A stretch of DNA of 64,000 bases from Amia ocellicauda (GCF_036373705.1 NC_089850.1:21063256-21127255); one strand, 5' to 3'; shown: positions 1-21,260, counted from the stretch's first letter. The notes: generated by a model from the letters alone, not told the origin. Numbers and translations: made by a program.

Positions 1-1885
1 CTGGGCCTGTGTGCTGATCCGACCTGGGCACCTGGCCTTGCCCCCGGCTTCACTGCTGTGCCAGCTGCTGTGGAGGGTGGGCACTGTGGGCGCCAGGGTG
101 GTCAGCCTCGCCTTCTTCACCAGGGTGTTCCGCTGGTGGGTCTACCCAGTGGCAGGTGAGTGTGGGGGGAGCAGCTGTGATCACTGCCAGCTGTTGTATC
201 GGCTCTCACGATGTATAAGGGTTGTGCAACAGAGAGGGCCTGATGGCACTGTGTCCCTTGCAGGCCTGCACTGGCTGACCGCCTCCTTCTGGCTGGTGTC
301 CCAGCAGACGGACATCTGCCCTGGGACGTGGCGCTGGCGTCTGTGGAACGCGGTCATGGGTGTGGTGCATGTCTTCTGCTTCCTCAACTTGAAGGACGGC
401 CCCTCCCGCTTCCGCATGGCCGGGTTCTACGTGGTAAGTGCCCCCAAACCTGGCAGAATTTTCCCATCCCTTAAGTCAGGGCACCAGTATGTTGCCATTG
501 GTGTAACAGGTTTGTTACTCCGCTGGTGAGACTGTCAGATGGCAATTTAAATCCACACACCCCTGTGGCCCTCCATATTCCTGACGCCCCTCTGGCCTGG
601 CCCTGCTCTTCTCTCCTTGCCGCTGCAGGTGATGCTGCTGGAGAACACCACCCTGGTTCTGTCTGCCTCCGACTTCCTCAGCGCCGCATCCTGGGACAGC
701 GTGGGGGTCCTTTCAGCCATGCTGGGAAGCTTCCTCCTGGGTGAGAGAGATTGCTGTACTTCTCCTGTGTCATTGTCCTCACTGTGACCCTCTCTCCTCA
801 CTCTCTCCCTGTATTCTTCCTCTCTCTTCACTTTCCTCACACTTATTATGCCCTCTTTTCACTCTGTCCCTCTCTCCTCCATCTGCCCCTCTCTCCTCAC
901 TATCCATAAACTCCTTACTCTGCCTCACTCTCTTCAATCACTTCCTCTCTTCACACGGACTCTTTCCTCTCTCTCCGCAGGCATCTTCTCTCTGGTGGTG
1001 TATTACCACTTCCTTCACCCCAAGTCCACAGAGATCTCTCACAGCCTGTGGGGTGGCCCAGGGGGCAGTGCATGCTGGGAGAAGGGTGAGTTGTCGTTCT
1101 CTCTGGGAGACAAGATGGCAGCCGCTCCCCCCCTGCACGTCACTGGCAGTTTGTCTCTGAGCGGGCTGGCCGGCTCCCTACTGGGGCCCCCGGGCAGCTA
1201 CGGCTCGGAGTCCCAAGGTGAGAGTGGGCACCACCATTGGCTGCTGCTGCGCTTGGCACTGAAGACAGGAGACCGGGGCAAGATCAGCCAGGCCTACGGG
1301 GCGGGGGCGGTAGAGGCCATTCTAAATGTGGAGCTGTACCACCCCGAGACAGATGATATGTCCTCTCCGGCCTCCGACTGGGATCATGGCATTGTCCCCT
1401 TCACGGAGGAGTGGAGGGAAGATCCGCAGGGGCCTGACCAAAAGCCCTCCCCTGAGGATGAGCAGCAGGGGGAGCAAGAGGAGGAGAGGACAGAGCTGGG
1501 CTCCCCGCTGGACTCCCAGGAGTTGGAGTTCCAGAGGGGATCCCCGGAAGGGAAGTCAGTGCTGGGGGACAGTCCCGAGCTTAACGTCTGTCCCACCGAG
1601 TCCAGCTCTACCCTGTACTTCAGCGCTGACCCCCAGTCTCCCAGCAGCGCCAGCAATCCGGGGCTAGACAGAGACGGTGGGGGGGACAGCGTGGCCGAGC
1701 TCAGCCCTATCTCCAGTGAGCCCGTCGCCCTGCGGGGGGGCAGGGTCTGGCTGGGCAGGGCCGAGCCACGCTTCACCTCCACCCCCAAACAGGAGACCAG
1801 TCCCCAGGAGCAACAGGGCACACACATGGCAGGGGCCCGCAGACAGCTGCTGCCCTGGAGGAGAGAGGAGGCGGGGCACTCGTAA
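1..1885 (+). CDS. xkr5: XK-related protein 5, 3' part (4 exons, 5' end outside window)
   Basis: Multi-pass membrane protein of the XK/XKR family. Some XKR members are phospholipid scramblases; that activity is not established for XKR5. Coding exons are 1-155, 264-433, 629-740 and 981-1885 (stop TAA 1883-1885). All introns are GT-AG and the frame is kept (first full codon at base 2), giving 446 residues here against about 686 for the whole human protein. The first three exons and the start of the fourth hold the C-terminal membrane segments, with family motifs such as RPGHLALP, LHWLTASFWLVSQQ, VMLLENT and YYHFLHPKSTEI. The rest of the last exon is a long acidic, Ser/Pro/Glu-rich cytoplasmic tail. 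It keeps short XKR5-type islands: HHHWLLLRLALKTG, STLYFSA, SPIS and FTSTPK. These islands separate XKR5 from XKR4/6/7/8/9. An open frame extends upstream from 981 into the intron but is not coding. Confidence 0.92.
741..980 (+). repeat. Pyrimidine-rich xkr5 intron
   Basis: The last xkr5 intron is almost entirely C/T on the + strand, with repeated CTCTCTCC and TCCTCAC units. It ends in the polypyrimidine tract and acceptor CCGCAG before 981. It is open in the reading frame of the last exon, so a naive ORF call starts inside it. Confidence 0.75.
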
Positions 1886-4807
1886 GGGCCGGGGCTAGAG
1901 CCCGCTGCAGGACACTGAATCACTGAATAACGCCAGCTTTTCCCTTAACAAGTGAATGGACTACAGGGTTGTTTTATGTAACTGGAAACAGAGCTGCAAG
2001 ACTTAGAGCTTCTGAAGCCACCGGTGAGGACTAGGGGGAGGAGACGCCTGTTATAGCACAATGACCCAACAGACGCTGAAGGCAAAGAAAGACAGAATTT
2101 CTCTCTGTTGAGAGAGAATCTACAAACTGTATTCTTTGGTTTCACAAAGCATTTTACTCAGCATTGTCGCTGCATGTGTGGCGCACAGTTTATCATACTC
2201 GCACTGCTCAGAATATGGACCTAGTTTTTAATAGTGGAAAATCTTTTATTTTGTTACAGTTTATAGGCATTCTCGTTCAGCTGGTGAAAAGTCAGGTACG
2301 AACAATTTTAGAGTTACTTATTATCTGCTGGGGTTCTGAAATTTGTTCCAGGTAATATTTTGCAAACACATGCTACAATATCAGATTATTACCATCATCA
2401 GAGCCCATGTATCTACAAACTGTCACTTTTAAAACATACATTTTTAATAAATTGTTTTTTAAATCATTATTTTAAAAACATTAAATGGAGAAAATAACCA
2501 TTTGCAGTAAATATTAGCTTTGGAGTTGGCAGACAAATTTCAGGGAGTTTGAGTTCTGAGAGATTTACATTTTTCCTCCTGACACTAAACTTGCTTGTTT
2601 TAGATACACTAACGATTATATAATATGAGGAAAAACATCACACATTGTCATGAAAAATCAGGAGTATAGATAAAATTTGCTACTGCACTGAAATATTGAA
2701 CATGCATGTGGAAATATATATACTAATGACTTGCAGACACAGAAATGTGTTATTTTACTGATACTGCAGGTTTGAGTTGCTGGTACTGATTTAAATACTT
2801 GCAGGAACTTTGGGTATCAGGAGACAATGCAGGAATAATTTCTTCTGTCTTACGAGGAGATACAAACCTCAAATAGTCATGAGCACGCATCCTTACTAAC
2901 CTCAGACTAGCACTCGTGATACCCGTTTACCTCGGTACATTATGACATGGTAGGACCACATTCAGCCACGCCGGCTCCGTTAGCTCTCATCGTCACAGAA
3001 CACTCTGGAAAGAACATAAGACAGAAAGAAAAGAACCTTGTATTGTCCAATTTGGGTCTCTTTCTGTTTATTTTCTTCAGTTATACCGGCATTTGTTTAA
3101 ACCACTTTTGTGATATTTCTATATCATTGAATGAACTTTGAACTATTTTTTCTTCATGTTTAGATTGTTGTGCCAGTTGGCTTGTGAAGAGATTTCTCCC
3201 AGGAAATGTACTATAGGAACTGACGTGCTTTCCTTCTCAAGTCTTCTAAGACGCCTTTTGCATGATTGGTTAGATATTGTACCAAGTGCAGTTTTATAGC
3301 CAGACAAACACTCAGACAAGACACGGTGAATAGCAATTGCAATAAACAGGAGGAACCACAACTGAGGGAGAGAGGTGGATAGCTGGCTTTAACATTTAAC
3401 ATTATTTAATTTAAAGTAATGTATTTAGAATAGAGCATAATTTAAAATCTTATGCATGTAGTAAAACAATATAAATCTATATATAAAAGTAGACAATTAG
3501 TGTTTGTCCCCGTTTGCAAATGCAACTGTGGAGCAAATAAGTATTAGTGTTTTTTTAATTTAACAGTTTTGTATGTGTTTTGCCATGAATGCACTTGTGA
3601 TATCTGAACCTGGGGCCTTAAGCAATCCAGTGCTGTTGTTTCTAACCTCCTGTGGTATATTAGTAAAACAGCACAGTGCCAGGTCAATTCCAAACAGGTG
3701 CTACTTGGGGTGTGTGGAAAGGTAATTCTGGCTGTAAAGATGGTAAATGTGTGGACTGGGTGACCTGCAGTTAAGCCAGTGCATTGCATAATTGGCCTTG
3801 GAACTGGGAATTGTGGGAGGACTTCCTGCCAGTTTGTTGAGCACCTACAGATCAAAGTGTCTGAGCTGTGGGAACTCTGACTACTCTGTGTCGGTGGTCT
3901 CCTCGCTCTGTAAAGCATTGCTGAACACACAGACGCTGGCCCCTGGGACTAGGGTCACTTTCCGGTCAGTGTCCTGTCAGTTTGGGCTGGTCCTGGGTGT
4001 GAGAACAGGCCGTTTCACCTCAGCATTGCACCAACATTGCACCAACCTGGCCAACGGTTCATTTCTGTGCCTTTAAAAAAATAAAAATAATAATACAATT
4101 TATAAATTCAGTCTGCGCTGAATTTAGAAGGTACTACCTTATATCTCTATTATGTAACTATTATTGTGTAACTTTATTTGGGTCCTAATACAATGTCCAT
4201 GTACAGAATAATAAACATATACAATCTTCAAAACGTCTGGGTTTGTTTGTATTCTGTTGACTATATATATAGACTGATTTAGAGTGTGCAGTATTGTAAT
4301 TATACACACAGACTTCAGTATCCACTTCTATTACCGTCAGAAAGCCATCTAACAGGTGTCTTGATCATTATAGTCTGCATGTCCAGATTAACTTGCAAAC
4401 TGTTTCAAATGCAATACCGTACCTTGAATAGGCCTATAAAACAAATCAATAAAGGCCATCAAATAGCACTGCTTTAACAGCATATTGAATTGACAAGTAA
4501 GCTACATGGAGCACTGAGTATCTTAAATCTATTGCTGTATGTTGTCTTTTATCTTGATAGAGGACAGGACATCTTAACTGAGACACATTTCCCCAGTAAG
4601 TTCCCATTTTACAGACATGATATTATTTGGTGAACCGTCGAGTCATACATACATTAAATGCATAGTGGTAAAAAATAGAAAGCTAATTCAAATGAATACA
4701 GAGGAAATGAGTAGGCTACAAAAACATGTAATGAGACGTCTTATGGTCTTATTCGTGCACTTCACCTTTAAGGGATTCTTCAAAATATTTCCCCTTTAAG
4801 CGACACG
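1886..4807. other. xkr5 3'UTR and xkr5-tram2 intergenic region
   Basis: The proximal part is probably the xkr5 3'UTR; the first canonical poly(A) signal I see is AATAAA at 2446-2451. The rest is AT-rich. It has no exon with splice sites that I could recognise and no transposon ends. Short open frames here have no recognisable domain. Confidence 0.5.
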
Positions 4808-4817
4808 GCGCATGCGC
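4808..4817. promoter_or_regulatory. Palindromic NRF1-type site in the tram2 promoter
   Basis: GCGCATGCGC is a perfect 10-bp palindrome that matches the core of the NRF1 consensus. It lies 108 bp upstream of the tram2 ATG in a locally GC-rich stretch without a TATA box. The position suits a housekeeping-type CpG promoter. Binding is inferred from the motif only. Confidence 0.5.
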
Positions 4818-4924
4818 TTGAGGAACTGCAGAAAACTTTTTTTTTTTTTTTGGAGTTCAGTGCTCAACTTCGTAGAAAGTTTTTGCATACAGAAAAAGAC
4901 GGAGAAAAAACTAAGCACGCCGAA

Positions 4925-10940
<6,016 letters not shown>

Positions 10941-11650
10941 AGCTGCCCCTGCTGCCCGGCTGTGTGCTCGCGCCTGGACTCGCTCCAACGGAACGGAACA
11001 GAAAAGGAAACCGGTTTTGGTCGCCGCGCCCCCCCCCAACTGGACACTGAACACGAGGCGGCCATGACTGCCATCGGGCCGTGGCGCAGTATTGGGAAAC
11101 GCCCCTGCCCTTTCAAAGCCCCAGACTCTCGCCTTCACCCCTGAGCAGTATTCCTCCACGCTGACTAGCTGCCCCCCACCCCCCCACCCCCTGTTCAAGG
11201 TCCTCGAGAGTCTGTGTCACTGATGTCACCCGTGACCAGTGTGTTCAGTGCCAGTGCCTTTACTTGTGTATTGCAGTGGCAAGCACCCTCCTCTTTAATC
11301 TTGTTTATTTTTCTTTAACAAACCAAAAATGTGCCCCCCCCTTCTTAAAACTGCAGTGAAGTGACTTGCTCCTGTCCTGAGCTGCCTGGAGAGCCCCACT
11401 CCTCGGTGCTATTGGTAAGCTGCCCTCCCTGGTCTCCCAATGTGCCAGTGTGTCTGTGGCCCTGTGTGTAACCTGCCTGAGGGTTTGTGCTCAGAGTGGG
11501 TTCAGCTTGGATCCCCTGAATGACGGGAGGCAACAGTGTTGCACACGGACACAGTCATTACTGTAGTGGAGCAACGGGGGCCACTGCAGGACCAACCCCA
11601 CACCATTGTATTTAATTTTTATAGCATTTGCACACTTGAATAAACCATTG
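10941..11650 (+). other. tram2 3'UTR with poly(A) signal
   Basis: GC-rich sequence follows the tram2 stop codon and grades into AT-rich sequence. AATAAA at 11639-11644, followed by an A-rich stretch, is the likely polyadenylation signal. Confidence 0.7.
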
Positions 11651-12380
11651 TTAGAAAAAAAAAAACTAAACTGAGAAAACTGAGAATTTCACACACACGC
11701 TTCATGTGCTGTAATGAAGTCAAGACATCAGCTGTAGATACCACCACCACCTCCCAACAGCTTTCCTGGTTTATCTCTGGTTTCTGTGTATCTTTAAACC
11801 CCCTGTTTCAATGTCGACATTAAACCAATGTATAATAAACAGGATGTATGTACCAAAGTGTTCCACGCTGGTCTTAGCCCTTTTCATTTAAACCTGCCAC
11901 AAATTTATACCCGTTTAATATATATGTTTGTGAGTGTGTCTGCTCTTGATCTCGTCTGTGTTTTTCAGTCCAGAGATGGACATTATTTACAGCTCTTTAG
12001 CCCATCATTACTTCTTATACAGTACCATCGCTGTGGTTCAGTTTAGGTGCCTGAAAGCAATATATTTCACAACATGGTTCAAGTTCACTGGAATTTATTT
12101 TTTGTCATGCAGAGGTTTCAATTTCATGGGAAGTCAGTTTGAGGGTAAAGGTCACACTCAGCAGGTCACCTTGTTGACCTTTCCGCTGTGCTGCGAGTCC
12201 ATAATCCCCCCTGCATCACCGTCCAGCCACACGTGAGATACTCAATTTGAAGTGAGGGCTCTGCTTTAAACCTGAACAAAGATTCCCAGTTTTGTAAAAG
12301 CAGACCCTTTTTAACCTTAACACTTGAAGTGAAGTAAAATGTTTCTCTACTAAATAAACTGATGACACACAATCCCCTCC
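11651..12380. other. tram2-efhc1 tail-to-tail intergenic region
   Basis: Tram2 (+) and efhc1 (-) converge here. I see no exon, RNA gene or transposon end in it. Specifically, no EF-hand-coding exon for efhc1 is visible on the minus strand. Confidence 0.55.
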
Positions 12381-12396
12381 GAATACAGCAAATCAG

Positions 12397-12402
12397 TTTA
12401 TT
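12397..12402 (-). terminator. Poly(A) signal of efhc1
   Basis: AATAAA on the minus strand, about 120 bp past the inferred stop at 12522. It supports the short final exon as the genuine 3' end of the efhc1 transcript. Confidence 0.55.
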
Positions 12403-12521
12403 TCAGGCCTTGGCAGAAGGCAATGAAAGTGGGATCAGGATATTGAGAGATGCAGTGAAGGGGGAGAGGGGCAGAGCACAAGTCCAGCATGGCGGTGTTC
12501 CTGTGTGCTGCAGCTGTGTGT

Positions 12522-14827
12522 TTAAACTGTCTGGGGTTCATCTGCAAAAACAATATGAAAAAATAGAAAAACAAATAAATGGGGCTCCTGTGCCATCTGG
12601 AAACAAGCTTAATGGCAGTTGGACAGTTTTCCCAGAAGCCCTTTTCTACACACACAGCAGTGTCTCTCCATGCTTACTCCTCACATATTCATAGCACCAC
12701 CCATGGTTTTAAAGATTAAAAAAACACCCAAAAGTGAAAAAACATAATTTAATGTTGTTAACCTAAATTGGCTCTCCGTTCCATGTGAATCCAAATTCAA
12801 TACAGAAAGTAACAGCATATAACAGTTATTGTACCTAAATAGGAATTCTGTGTATGTCTGTAATGCTGTGAGAGCTGAACAGTAAGCTGTACTGCTGGGA
12901 CTGGAGACTCACCGGGCTGGCTTTGGTGCTCAGGCATGTCCTTTAGCTTCTGGCGCAGGGAGCTCAAGGTCTCTTCTGGGATGTGCTCTGAGATCGTCTC
13001 CAGATAGTTCAAGACGTACCTGTCGGCGTCTGTTAGTATGAAACGATGTCCGAAAACTAAAGAGGGAGAGACAGACAAGGGTATCACACTTAGTTTGTCC
13101 ACTTATGAATAAACACACCAACATTTGGCTGCCGCTCCTCAAGACTGATTGGAAACAAAAGTGACAGCTGACCTTTAAACACTTTCAAAACATTGTATAA
13201 AAAAAGCATATTTTATTTACCTCAGAACCATATCCATTTGAATCAGTTTCAGTCTATGTGGGCTGATGTTAAAATACAGTAGAATAAAACAAAGCCTCAG
13301 AGATGCCGGAACTCATTAAAACACAGTTTTGCTGCTGACAGGTGGGCGAGTCGTCAAAACACAAAACGCTATCAGCAAAGATAATGCAGACGGGGAGAAT
13401 GGACAACAAAGAGTCTTTACTCTCAGAGACTGACTGGTCCCTGTGTTTCAGGTGTAAGGGATGGAGTCTACAGCTACTACACGGTGTGAGCAGAGGCCTA
13501 CCCTCCACCCTGGCTCCGATGAAGAGGTCCGCTGGGCTATAGTATATGGGATTATCCATGGTGCTGCCCGGTTTGGGGATGCGGGCCTTTTCCAGGAACT
13601 TCCCCCCGATGATTCCAGAGTTCCGGACCGGCGGCTCAAAGATGCTGATCATGTCGTTTGCCAGGTAGTAAGAAAGGACGAAGCGACGGCCGTTGTCCTG
13701 GGGGTTCTGGGAGTCCTGTGGGGAGAACAGTGCTGGTCAGCTGCAGAACACCTGGCTGCAGTCTAATGAACACCTGGCTGAAGGGAAAGGTTCCAGGGAT
13801 ACAACAAATGTGATAGTCAGAAATTAGGAAACAAGTGTCTGTGGAGAGTGGAAAACCGCAATCTACTATAGCAACCGAGATATAACTACGGAAGTTAGCA
13901 ACAAGCTCACTTGACTTCTGAATTGGAATAGGATGCTTGCTTCACTAGTGAGGGACATACATTAGCAGGTAACACTGGCACTGTGTAGCCTATGTAAGTG
14001 GATACTATTGTCTGTTGTGCGTTGCTTAGGAACTCTGTCCCCAGCAGGCTGTGAATGAGCTATAACCACACTGCAGCGAAACAAACACAATGTTTATTAT
14101 TAAGCTTCTTCACCTGTCCAGCTGATGCCAACAATAACAGAAATCACCTCTACAAATGAAGACGAAACTAACAGCTGCCTGTCTATCCCTCTCTCCCTAT
14201 TTGCAACTGTCTTCGGCTAGGCCTCACCAGTCTGGCTTCATATCTCAGCACTTTGTGGTCATTCTCCAACATCTTAATCAGGTCCTTCTTCGGTGGTTCG
14301 GGGATGAGAGACAGGCAGTTCTGCAGTGAGTCCTCCAGGGAACCAAACCCATTGTAGGGAGGAATGTCCTGTGTGCAGAAGAACAGGAAATCACAAACAC
14401 TTTCAGTCTGATTAGAAGGGACTGCAGGCTGTCTGGTCTGGAGCTGTCAGTTCCTATGGGGGGTAGGGGTGGCTGCAAAAAATCAGTTTCATTGTGTCTC
14501 AGCAAACAGGTGAAATAACTAAACCCCCCCCCACACTGAACTCACCATCTTGGCCTCCTCGCCCTGTGTCTTGTTGACCTCGAGGGGCGCCGGATGGGTC
14601 TCCCCCAGTTGCTCCTGGTAGTAGTGACGGGTGAACTTGTCACAATTGTACAGGAGGAAGCGGTGGCCCATGATGGTGATGGTCTCTCCGATCTTGAAGT
14701 CCCTGGGTGACAAATACTCCCTCACCTCCTGGTCTGAGATCTCCAGCACACATGTGGGGAAGGAGTCTGCAGGAGAGGGACAGCAAAGTGCATCACACCT
14801 ACATTCACCGCTGCTCCCAGCTATAAA

Positions 14828-14879
<52 letters not shown>

Positions 14880-17436
14880 ACTTGTCTCCTCACTAGCAGG
14901 GGCGTGGGTGTGTTTGGGCACCCTCTGTCGCCTCAGTAACACAGGGAAGGGGTCGCGGCCACTGTTGGGCTGGTGGACCTCACGGATCTCCACAGAGTCA
15001 TCCACTAGGTAGTACTGGACAATGACCGCCCGCGTCTCCCCATACAGGCTGTCCGAGTGATCCCACATCGCATAGAAACGTAGGACCTGCAACACAGAAC
15101 ACAGGCACGCTGACACACTGAGCACAGGCATGCTGAGGAACTTAGCACACAAGGCACACTGAACTGTGTATGTACAAAGTTGGCGTCAGTACCTTGCGGT
15201 CCATGGTGAGGAACTGCCTGAGTCGGTCAAAGTCAGACGGGGTGACGTAGGAGCGCGGGGGTTGGGCACGGCGCTCAGTGTAGGGGTCAGCAGGGATCTC
15301 CTCTGGCTCGTTCAGCTCCACCCCCTGGCTCTCCAGGAACTCCTGCAGCAAAGAAACACATTCTGTTACAGAAAATAAAAAAATATGCAGTTATCCTTTC
15401 TCTAAGTCACAGTGTCTCAAAGTGGCTTAATGGAAATGGAGTAAAGTTCAACAGTAACAATACATCAGGAGTCATAAAGCCTGCTACCCTGAACACCTGC
15501 AATCATTGAGAGTGACCAAAGGCTGTTCTATACCTGCGTGAAGGCGTCGCAGTGTGTGAGGCGGTAGGTGGTGCCGTACATGCACAAGTCTGAGGCCCGG
15601 TTCAGGTCGGTCCAGAGGTAGTGATCGCCCTGGTCGTTCTTGGGCAGCCGCTGCCTCTTGATGAGCTTCCCCTGGGGCAGCCCCGAGTTCTCCTGGGCCG
15701 GCTCCACCACTGCCATGCTGTCGTCTTCCAGGTAGTAGAAGACAACCACGGGCCGCACACGGTACTGCTCGTCTGGCGACCCCAGCACCTCTTGCTGGAA
15801 ATACCCGTCGAAGCGCAGCACCTGGGAGAGCGTGGGGTGGGGGGAATGGACGCCTTCAGTTCTGCACAGTCAGTCTCACTTTACTGCCAACATTAAAAGC
15901 AATACTCAGTTTATCATGGTCTCTCAATGAGTTTTTCTTTATGTTTCAGTGCTTGGAATTGATTGCCTAGTCTTGCTTTTGGGCCTAACAATAAATAAAA
16001 TAATAATCCATGTGGATCTGTGGGTGTGAGCTACTACCAGAGACCAACTACATGTAGGTAGTCCACGAGGCTGTCCCTGCAGGGGAGCGTACTGCAAAGT
16101 GAAGAGAGGATAATGTACCTTCTTATCGAAGGCGACATGTGCAGGGATGAAGTCTGAAGGGGCAGAGGGGCGAGGCTGTCCGTAGGTCAGTGTAGGATAC
16201 AGGCTGGCCAGCTGGTCCAGCTCAGACTGGGAGAGCTGGTTGGCCAGGAGGGGGTCCTGTCCAATGCCAACGCGGGGCCGGCGTGGCAGGGCGTAACCGT
16301 TCTTGTAGTCCAGCGTCTGGGAGCGGTGGAATGCAGACTTCTGCAGGACAGACACGGGAGAGCAGTGTAGAACAGGGCTCTGCATAAAGCTGACTGAGCT
16401 GAGCATTATCTGCCAGCATCATACTTTACTCATTGGGGTTAAAGTGGCACAACAGCACCGATCACGCAGCTTCCTGATCAAGTACAAGCTCAGCTGCCCT
16501 GGCAGAAAGCTTTGTGTTTCTGTGCCTACTCTTTATACCTGCTCAGTGCAGCTTGTTTTTACAGGTGTATTCAATCACACTGCACTGGAGAGCTACCTGC
16601 ACTGATACTGCACGTTTCAGACAGGTAACAAACTTGTGCCCCTCATCTCCTCTCTGGAACAATTTGAATTCCTGTTTCTACAGACATGTTCATGGATCGA
16701 GACTCACGCTTTTAAGCCAAATTGAATGCATTGTATTATTATATTTACTTTTTTCTATTATTTATTTAATGTTGGTATTTTTACATTTGCCTGAGAAGAT
16801 TATTAGCGCCACAGAGCCACCACGTTAATACGAGATATTGTAAAACTAGAAAGTAGATGGTAGGAATAAGTAGTGAGAATTACAAATATAACAAAAATAT
16901 GTTTGAAGCATATTTCACCACAACTCAAAATATTTAATGCAACTTGCAGTTTTTTTCTAATTGTGTTTATTTCCAAGTCCATATCATTAAGTATAACCCC
17001 TGCCACTAAACGAATACGTATTCTTGATCCTCCTAAATGATCTGAATCTCAAAGCAAACTTCTCTCATAACAACGCAATCATTATTGAGAAATAATGCAT
17101 TATCTCGTATTAGCGCAACAATCAGGCTATTGCGAGATGACATTATCTCGTATTATAGCAATACTGAGTTTTTTCTCTGGGGCTCTAATACGCTTCGGCG
17201 CTGTTGCTCGTTTTGGTTTAGACGACACCGCAACACTGCTAATGCCAGGTAGTCCAGCACATATTCAAAAACATACACTGATAGAAAAACAAACATGCAC
17301 ACATCAACACAAAGTCGGAAACGCGTCCACTGTCTCCACAGAGGTTATAACCAAACACTACACTGGCGCTTACCGCGGGGTCCGGGAAGCTGTTCCCGGG
17401 GAGGAAGGGCAGCCCGTGGGTCCGGTGGAAAGCCAT
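12522..17436 (-). CDS. efhc1: EFHC1 (myoclonin-1-like), 10 exons, no EF-hand seen
   Basis: Axonemal microtubule-associated protein with three DM10 domains; in humans it is a doublet-microtubule inner protein linked to juvenile myoclonic epilepsy. Exons in order: 17436-17374, 16340-16119, 15821-15534, 15342-15193, 15086-14882, 14766-14546, 14368-14228, 13715-13502, 13056-12913, 12541-12522. They sum to 1668 bp (555 aa plus stop) with phase kept throughout. The start [17 protein letters not shown] matches the family N-terminus (HGLPFLPG). DM10-1 is mainly exon 3 ([21 protein letters not shown]), DM10-2 exons 5-6 ([27 protein letters not shown]) and DM10-3 exons 8-9 ([29 protein letters not shown]). 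Human EFHC1 is 640 aa and ends with an EF-hand; here the last exon adds only DEPQTV and a stop. The last exon is the least certain part. Confidence 0.93.
14831..14876. repeat. (GT)23 microsatellite in a 115-bp efhc1 intron
   Basis: The run fills 46 bp of the intron between efhc1 exons 5 and 6 (14767-14881). On the transcribed strand it reads (CA)23 and begins a few bases after the 5' splice site. Confidence 0.95.
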
Positions 17437-17480
17437 GGCTGTGCGGTGCCGTCAGTGCGTGAAGCGCCGTCTGAGCAACG

Positions 17481-17494
17481 GTCGCTATAGCGAC
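17481..17494. promoter_or_regulatory. RFX X-box-like palindrome upstream of efhc1
   Basis: GTCGCTATAGCGAC is a perfect 14-bp palindrome. Its layout is that of the RFX X-box, with two GTYRCY half-sites facing each other, as in GTTGCCATGGCAAC. It lies 45 bp upstream of the efhc1 start codon. X-boxes close to the start are a hallmark of ciliary genes controlled by RFX factors. Function is inferred from motif and position. Confidence 0.6.
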
Positions 17495-18632
17495 TGTACA
17501 CAACGCGCCAACAGCAAAGCGGCGAACGCGACATTAACAAACACACGCTAAATACATACATAAATGTGGAAATTAAAGGATTCATGTCCATGTATTTATT
17601 TAAACATTCTATGTTTTTATTTCCCCCGTGTTTTTGTTTTTAATGTTGGCATGGATAGTCCTCCATACACTGAAGGGTCTGATCAGAAATTCTGAAACAG
17701 GCACATATGACAATCATTTGTGATGCCATTGCTACACTGAACAATGCAATTGCTTCATTTTGTTGAAAACAAATAAACGTTTGTACATGCCTGATTAATG
17801 GTAATATGCATTTCAAATCCCTGACGGTATGTAACCTCAAAATAATACTGGGGAGTGCATGTTTAGAATTGCCTTTAACGCTTGGGTGACCCCAAACATC
17901 TTTTTACTATTGTGTACTGACTAAATACATAACCCACACACAAATAAAAACGTACTAAAAATGTAATTAACCTAAAGTGCGTTTCCATTTAGAAATGCTT
18001 ATCAGAGCCTGGGCAGTTAGAGCTGGCCAGTGATGTTCTGTACTACTTTAACACAGGTTGCTTATTTGGTTACTACTCATTTCCAATACAGAATATAACT
18101 TGTAAACAAAATATACTTTTAAATAGGAAAATCTTGTAATCATAATCTTTTGAAAGAAGAATACAGTATTTATGATTAATGCATTTTAATAGCAAATGTA
18201 CAGGAACAACACATTTAAAACACATACATGTGGATACAAGACAGCATAGGAAAAAATACAGACTGGATGGAATCTATTAATGTGATCATGTTTAAAAATA
18301 TTTCAGTGTTAGAGATACAAAAAATAAAAATAAAATACAGTGGCTGTTAAAAACCATAAACAATCCAAGTTATGCTGGTATAGTCCATAAAACACCAAAC
18401 TGTATTAAAATGTTTAAAAAGTTCAACCCTTGAGAATATTTTGTTTTTTGTCGTGTTTGTTGTTCTTATATTACAAAAAAACATACATCACATATGAAAA
18501 TGGAGATAAAACTTAACTCCCGTTTCACTTGCTTTATGTACTTGAATCTCATGTAGTTTGCCCATGGAGTAAATCTAACACGTCCTACTACCAAGTGAAA
18601 GGAGGAGTGGCTGTGTAGCTGTGCGTGCCAGT
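17495..18632 (-). other. H3.3 3'UTR and H3.3-efhc1 intergenic region
   Basis: AT-rich sequence between the H3.3 stop and the efhc1 promoter. H3.3 genes usually have long 3'UTRs. On the minus strand AATAAA occurs near 17594-17599, close to the efhc1 promoter, and may end the H3.3 transcript. No coding exon is visible. Confidence 0.45.

Positions 18633-21260
<2,628 letters not shown>

Noticed and set aside
848-980. Open frame upstream of the last xkr5 exon, giving an apparent 345-aa ORF
   Set aside because: The acceptor CCGCAG at 975-980 and the split glycine codon show that coding starts at 981. The upstream part is a CT-rich intron that happens to lack stops.
12362-12694. 110-aa plus-strand open frame over the efhc1 3' end
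   Set aside because: It is antisense to the last efhc1 exon and its 3'UTR, with no recognisable protein.
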